DNA of 14,738 nucleotides from Bacillota bacterium (GCA_003343995.1 QAKE01000059.1:1-14738); one strand, 5' to 3'. Counted from the first letter of the stretch, positions 1-7,119 are shown. Notes: a model not told the origin generated them from the letters alone. Made by a program: numbers and translations.

Positions 1-911
1 GCGGTTCGGCCCTTGTTTCCCAGCCAACGGAACACAAAGGGGAAGGCTCCTGCTCCCAGAATGGAGGGGATCATCAGAAGCATGGAGTACAGTGTGAACA
101 GACCTTCGTCTCCTTCCACGTACTTAAAATAGTACAGTAGGTCCGCGTTTCTGCCATACAGGGTGATGCCAAACAGAAATTGGCCGGCCAGAGCGATCAA
201 GTAGGGCTTATTTTGCACAGCGGCTCTCAGCTGCACCGCCAGAGGGATCTTCTCCTTGGTGGGGGGATAGACGACCTCCTTTGTTTTTGCAAAACAGAAC
301 CAGTGACAGAGGGTAAAGATGCTGCCATAGAGAATGGTGAGCAGAAGATACCCCCGGGCCTGATCTCCCTTGCCAAACAGGGCAATCAAGGGCAGGGTGA
401 TCATGTTGATGATATTGATGGCGATCATGGCGCACACGGAGCGGGAGGTGTTGATCTGTGCCCGCTCTTCGATGTTCTGTGTCAGCGCGCCGCACAAGGT
501 ACCGTAGGGGATATTGACGCAGGTGTACCCCAGGACCAAGATGCAGTAGGTAATGTACATATATATGGTCTTGGACGAGTCAGACCAGGTGGGATGGGCC
601 CAAAACGTCAGTACCAGCACAAGGGCGGTCAAGGGCGCGCCGAAAAGAAGCCAGGGACGGTAGCGGCCCCAGCGGCTCTTGGTGCGATCGCTAAGCGAAC
701 CGATCAGAGGGTCATTGATGGCATCCCAAAACCGGGAGACCAGCATCAGGGTGGAAACGGTGGCCATAGAGATGCCGCACACATCCGTGTAAAAGATCAT
801 CAGAAAATTGCCGACAAACATCCAGCTGAAGTTGCAGCCTACATCGCCAAAGCCATACGCCAGCTTGCTGAGGAAAGGAACTTTGATATTGGTTTCCTGG
901 CTGGTTTCCAT
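1..911 (-). CDS. GPH-family sugar:cation symporter, C-terminus cut by window edge
   Basis: Inner-membrane secondary transporter of the glycoside-pentoside-hexuronide:cation symporter family (MFS fold). The frame is open from ATG at 911 to the window edge, giving 303 codons of an expected ~450. Near residues 61-90 it carries the family signature: FWDAINDP, then DRTKSRWGRYRPW. Asp23, Asp63 and Asp67 match the cation-site acids of MelB (Asp19, Asp55, Asp59), so Na+ or H+ coupling is likely. The start has an AAAGGAG ribosome site 7 bases upstream and lies one base after the stop of the dehydrogenase gene (TGA-C-ATG), which indicates translational coupling. The substrate cannot be read from sequence. 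The partner enzyme suggests a polyol, a pentose-type sugar or a glycoside of one. Family assignment is firm; the rest of the protein and anything downstream are outside the window. Confidence 0.93.
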   Translation of the reverse strand, partial: METSQETNIKVPFLSKLAYGFGDVGCNFSWMFVGNFLMIFYTDVCGISMATVSTLMLVSRFWDAINDPLIGSLSDRTKSRWGRYRPWLLFGAPLTALVLVLTFWAHPTWSDSSKTIYMYITYCILVLGYTCVNIPYGTLCGALTQNIEERAQINTSRSVCAMIAINIINMITLPLIALFGKGDQARGYLLLTILYGSIFTLCHWFCFAKTKEVVYPPTKEKIPLAVQLRAAVQNKPYLIALAGQFLFGITLYGRNADLLYYFKYVEGDEGLFTLYSMLLMIPSILGAGAFPFVFRWLGNKGRT

Positions 912-912
912 G

Positions 913-1968
913 TCAGCACTCCTTTCCGATTCGGACCACGGCTTTTACAATGTTGGCCTTATCTGCAACACTTTGGTCCATGGCGTTTTGGATGTCATCA
1001 AAATCAAAAATATTGGTCACAATGCCCTTGAGATTCACCTTTCCGGCCGCCACAGCATCAATGGCCATGGGATAGATATGACGATAACGGAACACCGTTT
1101 TAAAGGTCAGCTCCTTATCCAGAGCCAAACTCATAGGCAGCGTGATTTCCCCTGTCTTGGAATAGCCGACCAGCACAATGGTGGCGCCCTTCTTGGTCAT
1201 CTGAATGCACTGACGAGTGGTAAATTCGGTCCCGGCAGTCTCAATGGCCAGATCGCATCCCCGTCCGTCTGTCAGCTCCAGCAGGGCCTGTACGGCATCT
1301 TGTTCTTTGCCGTTGATAACGCCGTCCGCACCCAGCTCCAATGCCTTGTCCAGGCGCTTTTGCATGATATCTACCACATAGACCTTGCTGACGCCCTCTG
1401 CCTTCAGGGCCATCATGGTCACCAGGCCGATGCAGCCTGCCCCCATCACGACGGCGGTCTGTCCGGCGTGGGCGCCGCCCTGATTGGCCGCATGGAAGCC
1501 TACGGCCAGAGGCTCGATCAAAGCGCCCTCCAGGGTGGAGACATGTTCCGGAAGCTTGAAGCACAGCGCCGCCTCGTGGGCCACATATTCCTGGAACACA
1601 CCGTCTACCGGGGGCGTGGCAAAGAAGACAACATCCGGGCAGAGATTATACCGTCCGGTCTTGCAGAATTCGCAGTGCCCGCAGGTCTTTCCAGGTTCCA
1701 GTGCGACACGGTCTCCCACCTTCAGGTGTGTCACGTCCGCTCCAACCTCTACTACCACGCCGCCGGGCTCGTGGCCCAGCACAAAGGGCGGCTTTACCAC
1801 GTAGTCCCCGATGGCCCCAGTTTCATAGTAGTGCATATCGCTGCCGCAAATGCCTACATACTCCAGCTTGACCAGGACCTCATTGGACTTGGGAGTGGGG
1901 ATCGGGCGCTTGGTATAACCCATTTTCCCGATGCCCTCCATGACTGCAACTTTCATTTCCCCGTTCAT
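913..1968 (-). CDS. Zinc-dependent medium-chain polyol dehydrogenase (sorbitol/xylitol dehydrogenase-like)
   Basis: Cytoplasmic NAD-dependent dehydrogenase of the MDR superfamily, 351 residues, a full-length size. Catalytic zinc ligands are visible as Cys41 (GICGSD), His66-Glu67 (GHE) and Glu152 (IEPLAVG), the pattern of sorbitol dehydrogenase. The structural zinc lobe has Cys96, Cys99, Cys102 and Cys110. The Rossmann motif GAGCIG is at 176-181, and Asp200 at the end of the second strand favours NAD over NADP. FRYRHIYPMAI near the C-terminus is typical of polyol dehydrogenases. It would oxidise a sugar alcohol to a ketose, or run in reverse. The ATG at 1968 has AGGAGG 7 bases upstream; an in-frame ATG four codons later lacks this spacing. 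It is the first gene of an operon with the GPH transporter. L-threonine dehydrogenase is a less likely alternative. Confidence 0.93.
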   Translation of the reverse strand: MNGEMKVAVMEGIGKMGYTKRPIPTPKSNEVLVKLEYVGICGSDMHYYETGAIGDYVVKPPFVLGHEPGGVVVEVGADVTHLKVGDRVALEPGKTCGHCEFCKTGRYNLCPDVVFFATPPVDGVFQEYVAHEAALCFKLPEHVSTLEGALIEPLAVGFHAANQGGAHAGQTAVVMGAGCIGLVTMMALKAEGVSKVYVVDIMQKRLDKALELGADGVINGKEQDAVQALLELTDGRGCDLAIETAGTEFTTRQCIQMTKKGATIVLVGYSKTGEITLPMSLALDKELTFKTVFRYRHIYPMAIDAVAAGKVNLKGIVTNIFDFDDIQNAMDQSVADKANIVKAVVRIGKEC

Positions 1969-1985
1969 AATCCTTCCTCCTAATT

Positions 1986-2000
1986 TACTTTTATAAAGTA
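1986..2000. promoter_or_regulatory. Candidate ROK-repressor operator upstream of the dehydrogenase
   Basis: A perfect inverted repeat, TACTTT-TAT-AAAGTA, lies between the predicted -10 and the ribosome site of the dehydrogenase. The same sequence with one mismatch (TAATTTTATAAAGTA) occurs at 3283-3297 in front of the ROK gene. Two near-identical palindromes just downstream of two promoters, one of them the regulator's own, suggest the operator of this ROK protein. Binding is inferred, not shown. Confidence 0.6.
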
Positions 2001-2017
2001 TTTTATTAAGTGATTAC

Positions 2018-2046
2018 ATTTAAACACCTCGACTGGTTAAAGTCAA
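2018..2046 (-). promoter_or_regulatory. Predicted promoter of dehydrogenase-transporter operon
   Basis: On the minus strand, TTGACT (2041-2046) is followed after 17 bases by TTAAAT (2018-2023). The -35 is strong and the -10 is weak (four of six consensus bases), as expected for a controlled promoter. It lies ~50 bases upstream of the dehydrogenase ATG, with the palindrome at 1986-2000 in the presumed transcribed leader. A TATAAT further upstream (near 2085) lacks a convincing -35. Confidence 0.5.
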
Positions 2047-2100
2047 TAGGGAACGGTTAAGATTGGAGGAAAACCTAAATTATATGGCTATAATTTGTGC

Positions 2101-2140
2101 AAAAAATCAGGCGATTCCCATTTCGGGGAATCGCCTGATT
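2101..2140 (-). terminator. Rho-independent terminator of the ROK gene
   Basis: A perfect 15-bp stem (2105-2119 paired with 2126-2140) with a 6-base loop is followed on the minus strand by a run of six T (2101-2106). It starts four bases after the ROK stop codon, so it ends the ROK transcript and separates it from the dehydrogenase operon. Confidence 0.92.
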
Positions 2141-2143
2141 CCA

Positions 2144-3265
2144 TCACAGCGTTTGTAAAAATCCTTCCACTTGCATCAGCGCTGCGCCTACAGCAGATGC
2201 CTCCAGTTTAAACGAGCATTCTTTCAAATAGCCGCCGCTGCGCTCAAAGGTGTTTCGCTCAGCCAGCATCTCCCGAAGAGGGCCTCCAAACTCCTCCAGG
2301 AAAGCGCCTACATAGCCGCCGGCAATTACATCGCAGTCAAAACTCATACATAGATTGTTGATGGCCACCGCCAGATACTGCAGATATTCCGTCCACACCC
2401 CTTGGGTCTGCTGATTCTGGTCCCGCAGCCGCTCAAAAAACTGTGCCAGGTTTCCATCTGCATAGGAGGCGAGTACCTTGGCCGAGAGATAGGCATCCAG
2501 GCAGCCCACCTTTCCGCAGTAACACTTCCGGCCATTGGGAACCAAAGTAACGTGGCCAAATTCTCCGGCCCGCAGGTTATTCCCGGTATAAAGTCTGCCG
2601 CCGTTGATGATGGCGCCGCCCACGGTGTTGCTCAGGGACAGGTAAATCAGGTTTTCTGCCTCTGGATTTTTCCAGAGCTCTGCAAAGCCCGCGGCGTTGG
2701 CATCGTTCATGAAAATGCAGGGATAGGGAAGGTACTGGCTAAATTGCTTTGTTTCCACGTCATAGATGTCCAGCGCATGGGAATATAGCAGCCGCTCTCC
2801 GGTCTCGTCCAGAATGCCGGGCAGAGAAACTCCGATTCCCAGCAGCTTTTCCCCTTCTCCCTCTTCCAGAAAGTCGGTCAACAGGTTCTCTAGGGACATC
2901 AGGTAGTCCTCCTGGAGGGAGAATACCCGCTTTTTTCGAGTATACCGAAGAATTTCTCCGGACAGATTCACCAGAACCAGTCCCACATGGTTTTGTGTGA
3001 TATCTAATCCCACAGCCAGCTTGGCATCCCGTACCGGAGCGTAGGCTTTTGCTTTTCGGCCGCCGGTGGACTCATAAGCGCCTACCTCCTGCACAAGTCC
3101 CAGAGCAGTCAGCTCCTTCACATTTTGCAATACAGTGGGCCAGCTCAACTTTAATTTTTGTGCCAGTTCCGGCTGTGAGATCTTATCACAGGTCAGCAAA
3201 CACCGCAGAGTATTGCTGCGGTTGAGCCGTTTTACATCCATATTGTTTGCAGGGGTTGTACGCAT
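2144..3265 (-). CDS. ROK-family transcriptional repressor (XylR/NagC type)
   Basis: DNA-binding sugar-responsive repressor, 373 residues from the chosen start. Residues ~14-62 form a winged helix-turn-helix (LNRSNTLRCLL through LGLVQEVG), followed by a ROK sugar-kinase-like domain. Visible ROK marks are NDANAA (Asn187-Asp188), GEFGH ending in His238, and the zinc cluster CYCGKVGC (Cys248, Cys250, Cys255). The phosphate-loop region reads DITQNHV instead of the kinase DxGGT, so it is a regulator, not a kinase. Start choice: a TTG at 3271 sits only 3 bases from the AAAGGA ribosome site, whereas the ATG at 3265 is 9 bases away and is preferred. It has its own promoter, a candidate operator and a terminator. 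It most likely represses itself and the adjacent polyol dehydrogenase operon; the inducer is unknown. Confidence 0.93.
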   Translation of the reverse strand: MRTTPANNMDVKRLNRSNTLRCLLTCDKISQPELAQKLKLSWPTVLQNVKELTALGLVQEVGAYESTGGRKAKAYAPVRDAKLAVGLDITQNHVGLVLVNLSGEILRYTRKKRVFSLQEDYLMSLENLLTDFLEEGEGEKLLGIGVSLPGILDETGERLLYSHALDIYDVETKQFSQYLPYPCIFMNDANAAGFAELWKNPEAENLIYLSLSNTVGGAIINGGRLYTGNNLRAGEFGHVTLVPNGRKCYCGKVGCLDAYLSAKVLASYADGNLAQFFERLRDQNQQTQGVWTEYLQYLAVAINNLCMSFDCDVIAGGYVGAFLEEFGGPLREMLAERNTFERSGGYLKECSFKLEASAVGAALMQVEGFLQTL

Positions 3266-3282
3266 AGCCAAGCATCCTTTTT

Positions 3283-3297
3283 TAATTTTATAAAGTA
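3283..3297. promoter_or_regulatory. Candidate ROK autoregulatory operator
   Basis: TAATTTTATAAAGTA, a one-mismatch copy of the palindrome at 1986-2000, with 12 contiguous identical bases (TTTTATAAAGTA at 3286-3297). It lies between the ROK -10 element and its ribosome site, a position suited to blocking transcription of its own gene. Confidence 0.6.
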
Positions 3298-3306
3298 GTT
3301 ATCTTT

Positions 3307-3335
3307 ATAGTAGCGCGTTCTTTCAGAAAAAACAA
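3307..3335 (-). promoter_or_regulatory. Predicted promoter of the ROK regulator
   Basis: Minus strand: TTGTTT (3330-3335), 17-base spacer, TACTAT (3307-3312). The -10 ends 9 bases before the candidate operator. The remaining stretch between the ROK and GNAT genes (3336-3491) shows no open frame, hairpin or repeat that I can support; it is mixed in composition and looks like ordinary intergenic DNA. Confidence 0.5.
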
Positions 3336-3491
3336 GAGCGGAGGATAGAGAGAAAATGTCGATTTGCGTTCCCGGGAGAAAAAGAAGTAATCTGAGTCTT
3401 GTTCATTTGAAGGCGGATGCGGGGCGTATCATGGTGTCGCTTGCATTCATTAACCATAGATGGTAATCTAAATGTGTATCTCCTATGAATG

Positions 3492-3519
3492 TTGAACAAC
3501 GAACAATTTTTTATATGAT
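3492..3519 (+). promoter_or_regulatory. Predicted promoter of the GNAT gene
   Basis: Plus strand: TTGAAC (3492-3497), 16-base spacer, TATGAT (3514-3519). It lies ~50 bases upstream of the GNAT start codon in strongly AT-rich sequence. The match is reasonable but AT-rich DNA gives such matches easily. Confidence 0.45.
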
Positions 3520-3569
3520 GTTACCTTAAAAGCATATTGTATAAGAAATAAGAATTTGCGAGGTAAGAT

Positions 3570-4016
3570 ATGAAAATTCGGGAAATAAAAGTAAATGAAG
3601 TTAATAAATTGTTGGATTGTATCATGCAGCTTTCAGAATATCACAACACAATATCGGTTAATTTTAAGGGGAGTTATCCCAGCAGACCATATAACGAAAC
3701 ACTAGATCTTTTCTCGGAAAATTTGGAAAAGGGACAATCGCGTATTGCAGTTATTGAAAGCGGAGAAAGAATTGTAGGTTTTTGCAAGGTAGACATGAAT
3801 GGGAAAAATGGAAAGTTAGATTATTTAGTTGTCTTACAGGAGTATCGCAAACAAGGTTTTGGTAAACAGTTTATGGAGTGGGCAATGGAAACTTTTTGTA
3901 AAAATAACATCACTCACATCGAGGTGAAGGTGGTTGATGGGAATGATGCAATACATTTGTATGAAAAGTATGGATTTAAGATAAATTCTCACATTCTTTG
4001 GCATTGTGAAGATTAA
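3570..4016 (+). CDS. GNAT-family N-acetyltransferase
   Basis: Cytoplasmic acetyl-CoA-dependent acyltransferase, 148 residues, normal length for a single GNAT domain. The acetyl-CoA loop is visible as RKQGFGKQ at residues 93-100 after the beta-strand LDYLVV, and the C-terminal motif B region reads GNDAIHLYEKYGF (124-136). The ATG has GAGG 6 bases upstream. It is the only intact plus-strand gene in the window, has its own promoter and terminator, and is clearly more AT-rich than the genes around it, with many AAA, ATT and TTA codons. That composition suggests recent acquisition from a low-GC donor. The acceptor substrate (an amine, a peptide N-terminus or an antibiotic) cannot be told from sequence. 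Confidence 0.88.
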   Translation: MKIREIKVNEVNKLLDCIMQLSEYHNTISVNFKGSYPSRPYNETLDLFSENLEKGQSRIAVIESGERIVGFCKVDMNGKNGKLDYLVVLQEYRKQGFGKQFMEWAMETFCKNNITHIEVKVVDGNDAIHLYEKYGFKINSHILWHCED

Positions 4017-4122
4017 AATTGGAGTTGTAGGGCACTTTAGAAGGCTCTTTTCTGTGATGTGCTTAAAGTAGTATTATTTTTTCAAGAGACCACAAAATTT
4101 TTCTTATCTACAAGGTTTCTTT

Positions 4123-4158
4123 GACCACGACCAGCTTACCGCTGACCGTGGTCTTTTT
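4123..4158 (+). terminator. Rho-independent terminator downstream of GNAT
   Basis: Plus strand: GACCACG (4123-4129) pairs with CGTGGTC (4147-4153), with an additional inner CAGC/GCTG pairing, and is followed by TTTTT (4154-4158). It lies ~107 bases after the GNAT stop, with no plus-strand gene between. The minus strand has no T-run, so it serves the GNAT transcript. Confidence 0.8.
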
Positions 4159-4163
4159 CTGTT

Positions 4164-4421
4164 CTAATAAGATGCAGATTGTATAATCTTCTGTAAAATC
4201 CAATCTGCTGGCCTTTTCTGGGTATCTTTTATCTGAGAAATAGAAGCAGTTGCTTTCAGTGCTGTCATCACGTTATACAGCAACTTTGTTGTTTCCTGTC
4301 CAGCTTGGAACTGAGCGGCCTGACGCACGCCATTCGCATTGCCCTGGAGTGCGGTTGGAAGCAATATTTGCTCAGGCGTTGGTCTCCACCTGCTGGATGG
4401 CTTTGCTCAGATCGACGGCCA
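4164..4421 (-). other. Unrecognised open frame, probably a gene scrap
   Basis: A minus-strand frame open from about 4421 to a stop at 4164 encodes up to ~85 residues, including the stretch PTALQGNANGVRQAAQ and a lysine-rich tail. It partly overlaps the preceding degenerate frame and has no ribosome site. The only ATG codons lie inside it. I do not recognise the family. Given the decayed genes immediately upstream, it is more likely the end of another broken gene than an independent small protein. Confidence 0.2.
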
Positions 4422-4560
4422 GGTCCAAGTAGGGCTTCTGCTGGGCGTATTCGCTGCGTACCTGTATGGTCTCAAAGTGCCCCGCGACCTTAACCATGTA
4501 AAAGCTGTTTTTCTGCACAGTCTGGTCCAGAACCTGCTTGAGCTCGCCCACCAGCATCAC
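4372..4560 (-). pseudogene. Fragment resembling acetolactate decarboxylase
   Basis: The last ~60 residues of a 227-codon open frame read KNSFYMVKVAGHFETIQVR then SEYAQQKPYLDL. This follows the central pattern of alpha-acetolactate decarboxylase (FYAI-R-I-G-F-V-RS-Q-KPY-L), the enzyme that converts acetolactate to acetoin. Only this central piece is present: the N-terminal part and the C-terminal metal-binding HLHF region are missing, and the frame ends at 4372. It is joined in frame to unrelated membrane-protein sequence upstream, so it cannot make a working enzyme. The match rests on remembered motif order, not on a search. Confidence 0.5.
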
Positions 4561-4739
4561 CAGGTCCGGCCGGCCCATGGAGATTACCCAAGCTGCTCCC
4601 AGCATGTGAATGGCCATATTACCGGCTACGGTAAGGGCCATCCACCGCTTTCCAAAGCGCAGAATATCCAGGAAGGGAAGATAGGCCAGCAGATGGATGG
4701 GCAGATAGGTGCAGAAGGTATAGAAAACGGTCTCCACTT
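4561..4739 (-). pseudogene. Membrane-protein fragment, possibly sensor-kinase N-terminus
   Basis: About 60 residues between the MFS piece and the acetolactate-decarboxylase-like piece encode two hydrophobic segments around YTFCTYLPIHLLAYLPF and MAIHMLGAAWVISMG, separated by the basic stretch RFGKRW. This resembles the N-terminal membrane part of clostridial GHKL (AgrC-like) sensor kinases more than MFS helices 9-10, but the resemblance is weak. No kinase domain follows. It is continuous in frame with the sequences on both sides, which belong to different families. Confidence 0.3.
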
Positions 4740-5175
4740 GTGAGAGCAAAAAAGCCAGCATATGTGCACGGTATTCCCCCAACTGGTCACTGAGATATCC
4801 ATATAAAATCTTCCCCACGATCAGCATCAAGCTCAGATAAGAAATAAGAAATGATGTATACGCCGGTGATAGTCCGGCTTGTTGGTAAAGTACTGTCAGG
4901 TGAGAAAAGCCTGGACCGGTAGATGCCCTGAGAAGAAAAGCAGCTGCTACACCGGAACCTGCAGCAGCCAGACCTAAGGCCGTGCCTCGATGTGCATCGA
5001 ACCAGCGGGAAAGTATGGTGGACAAAGGAATCATTCCCCCATATCCATATCCCAAACCACACAGAGCGATGCCAACAGGTTTAAACTGAAGGTGCTCATA
5101 ACGGCAAAAAGGACACTGGAAAGGGTAAACAGGAGATTTCCCACAATCATTGTGCGGTGTTCACCTATGTATTTC
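4740..5175 (-). pseudogene. MFS transporter remnant (oxalate/formate-antiporter-like), frameshifted
   Basis: Pieces of a 12-helix major facilitator are readable in two minus-strand frames. One frame gives GEHRTMIVGNLLFTLSS and then breaks near 5085. The other gives GIALCGLGYGYGGM, SRWFDAHRGTALGLAAAGSG and, after a gap, LIVGKILYGYLSDQLG. The conserved RWFD-RG-A-G and KILYGYLSD patterns are those of monocarboxylate/OFA-type MFS proteins. The first ~50 residues and helices near the middle are missing, and there is no start codon. The total is ~140 residues against an expected 400 or more. It is dead as a transporter and forms the lower end of the decayed minus-strand gene series. Confidence 0.75.
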
Positions 5176-5437
5176 TTCTATTTGGCATAAAATATAATTG
5201 CTGTACAGGAATAGAAGACAATATGTCACCATAATCCTCTGGGTGTCGATCATAGAGGAGAGAATTGTTCTTTCGCTCCTCTGTGACACGCTTGGGATAA
5301 ATGGTTTGATATAAGATCGTTTCTTCCTCCGTTCCAGCCATTTGTAAAAGAGTTCCTACTGGATTGATGACTTGGCTTTTCCCGGCGTACAATTCTGTGC
5401 CGTCTCCGGTGCCTCCACAGGCGCGGCCGCAGTAAAA
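5165..5437 (-). pseudogene. Carbon-nitrogen hydrolase (nitrilase superfamily), C-terminal remnant
   Basis: A minus-strand frame bounded by stops at 5438-5440 and 5165 encodes ~90 residues. GTGDGTELYAGKSQVINPVG followed by an acidic EEE stretch, then DRHPEDYGDIL, matches the last third of carbon-nitrogen hydrolases, where a G-S-x-I-x-P-x-G strand is followed by an R-P-x-x-Y motif. The catalytic Glu and Lys and the nucleophilic Cys region are absent, so only a tail of the ~280-residue enzyme survives. The family acts on amides, nitriles and N-carbamoyl compounds, which fits an amine or amino-acid theme with its neighbours. It abuts the end of the YkvI remnant with almost no spacer. Confidence 0.65.
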
Positions 5438-5444
5438 CTACGGT

Positions 5445-6213
5445 GTTGAGTTGTGCCTTCTTTAAAGAATGTGGTGCAGAAGGTGAACAGCGATGGTACA
5501 GCAGAGGAATAAATCCCTAGAAAAATTACCGTCAGAAATGCGTAGCCCAGCAGAGGGCTGATAGTGTTAGCCAGATATAGGGTGGGAACAGCCTGTTTTC
5601 CAATCATAACGTAGTTGCAGAAGAACGCAGCAACCATCATCACACATGCCAGACCATAAAAGATGGTTCCCATACGCAAGCTACTCTCCTGGGGGCAATG
5701 GACATACCTTCCACAATTAGTTCCCAATGTTGAGTGAGGTAGATTCCACCAGTAAATAGGGTAATGAAAATAATGATTGGTCCAATAAAGCCCAGGATCT
5801 CCACCATTTTCTTCGAGTCCAGCAAAATAGTAATGATACATAGAATACCGACCACTGCGCGCCAACCGACAATGGAGCACCAAAATGCTGATTGAGGGCA
5901 GCACCAAAGCCGGCGATCATGACGATCGGGGAAAGGAGCAGGAAAACACCGACAGCAGTTTGAAGAGTTTCCCAAATGTTTTACCGCAGTAGTAATCAAA
6001 CACATCCATTGGATTATGGAAATGCTGCTCATTCCCCAGCTTTAGGAAGGATGCGGAACTATAACCGTGCAGGATCATGCCTACGATAATAGATCTAAAG
6101 CCAAGTGCTCCGTACGCACCAAAATATTGAAGCAGTTCTTGGCCTGTGGCAAAGCCTGACCCAATACAAAAAGATACCCACGCACCTGCAATCATGGTCA
6201 CACTCAGCCAGAT
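5445..6213 (-). pseudogene. YkvI-family membrane protein, broken by at least three frame changes
   Basis: The family hallmark GSGFATGQELLQYF is readable in the frame that continues directly from the upstream dehydrogenase. The protein then continues in other frames: VFLLLSPIVMIAGFGAALNQ, then GILCIITILLDSKKM through GFIGPIIIF, then MGTIFYGLACVMM and ANTISPLLGYAFLTVIFLGI. Breaks fall near 5945 (consistent with one T lost from a T-run), near 5858 (consistent with two extra bases in a GCGC run) and near 5695, where some residues also seem to be missing. YkvI proteins are multi-pass membrane proteins distantly related to the APC superfamily and of unclear substrate. No start codon of its own remains. 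Confidence 0.75.
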
Positions 6214-7119
6214 GGTAGCAAACATATAGATATCATCGGGGTTAGTACGGCCGGGCTGCTTGACCAGAAGCACATCGCTGACCTGAGTGATCTCAGGACG
6301 CTCCATCTTGCCATCCAGCACCATGTTGGCCAAGGTGCAGGAATCCCGGTCATTGAGGCGGTCCTCCCAGTCCATGCCGAACTTTACATTGGGCAACAGA
6401 TGGCAGGCCTCCTTGTAGTCATACTGAGAAACGAAGGAATGGAAGGAACTAGGCTTCATCCAGTCCGGTTCCACATACTCCTCGCCTACGTCTACCAGGG
6501 AACAGGTATGTACAATATCAGAATCCCGAATGGTCTTCACTGCACTGTCGACTACTTCAAACTCGTAGCCGAGATGAGCAAATTTTTCACAGAAGCGCTG
6601 GGCGTTCTCGAGGATCAGATCGTAAATCTTCACCTTCTTGATGTTTTTCATGGACATGGCGGTTGACTCCAGGCAGTAACCGGCAATGATGCCGCTGCCG
6701 ATCAGGCCCACGACCTCCGAATCCTCTCGGGCAAAGCATTTGGCGCCCAGGCCGCTGTCCGCGCCGGTACGCATGCCGCTAATCAGTGTGTCGTCCACCA
6801 CGGCGATGGGGCAGCCAGTCTCCTCATCAAAGAGCTCAACCAAACCGTTGGAGCGGGGCTTGCCAAGCTCGCGGGGATTGGCAGGGGTACTGGGGATGGC
6901 CTTTACCCCGGCCACATGGATATTTTCTTCCTCGCTGTTGATGATGCAGGCATGCAGACCGATACGCTTGCCGGCGTGTTTGCCCTCCTCCCACATCATG
7001 TGGAACAGGGAAATCTCAATGGTTTCCCCACGGCCCAGCATCTTGTTGGCGCGGCGCGCCAGAATACCTAAAAAGTTGGAGGATATGGACATTGTTTTAG
7101 CCCAGGAAGACGTGACCAA
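6214..7119 (-). pseudogene. Ornithine cyclodeaminase/mu-crystallin family dehydrogenase, truncated and fused
   Basis: About 300 residues of an NAD(P)-binding OCD/mu-crystallin family protein. DTLISGMRTGADSGLGAK (110-127) is the family's substrate-side motif, and GLIGSGIIAGYC (138-149) is the Rossmann GxGxxA loop. The later NDRDSCTLANMVLDGK and PDDIYMFAT are typical of the subgroup often annotated as tyramine oxidase subunit B. The expected ~40 C-terminal residues after PDDIYMFAT are absent, and the frame runs straight into YkvI sequence. The N-terminus has no recognisable family start: the first initiation codon is TTG at 7119 with no good ribosome site, and the frame stays open to about 7170. 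A truncated, non-functional gene is most likely. Confidence 0.75.

Noticed and set aside
808..1983. A 391-codon plus-strand open frame opposite the dehydrogenase
   Set aside because: The minus-strand dehydrogenase has all zinc and NAD motifs and a strong ribosome site; the plus-strand frame has neither motifs nor a ribosome site.
3269..3271. TTG as the start of the ROK gene
   Set aside because: It is only three bases from the AAAGGA ribosome site. The in-frame ATG at 3265 has better spacing and is the preferred initiation codon.
5445..5960. Programmed ribosomal frameshifting as an explanation for the YkvI frame changes
   Set aside because: At least three separate changes, missing residues and no start codon fit decay. 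I saw no slippery heptamer with a following structure at the breaks.
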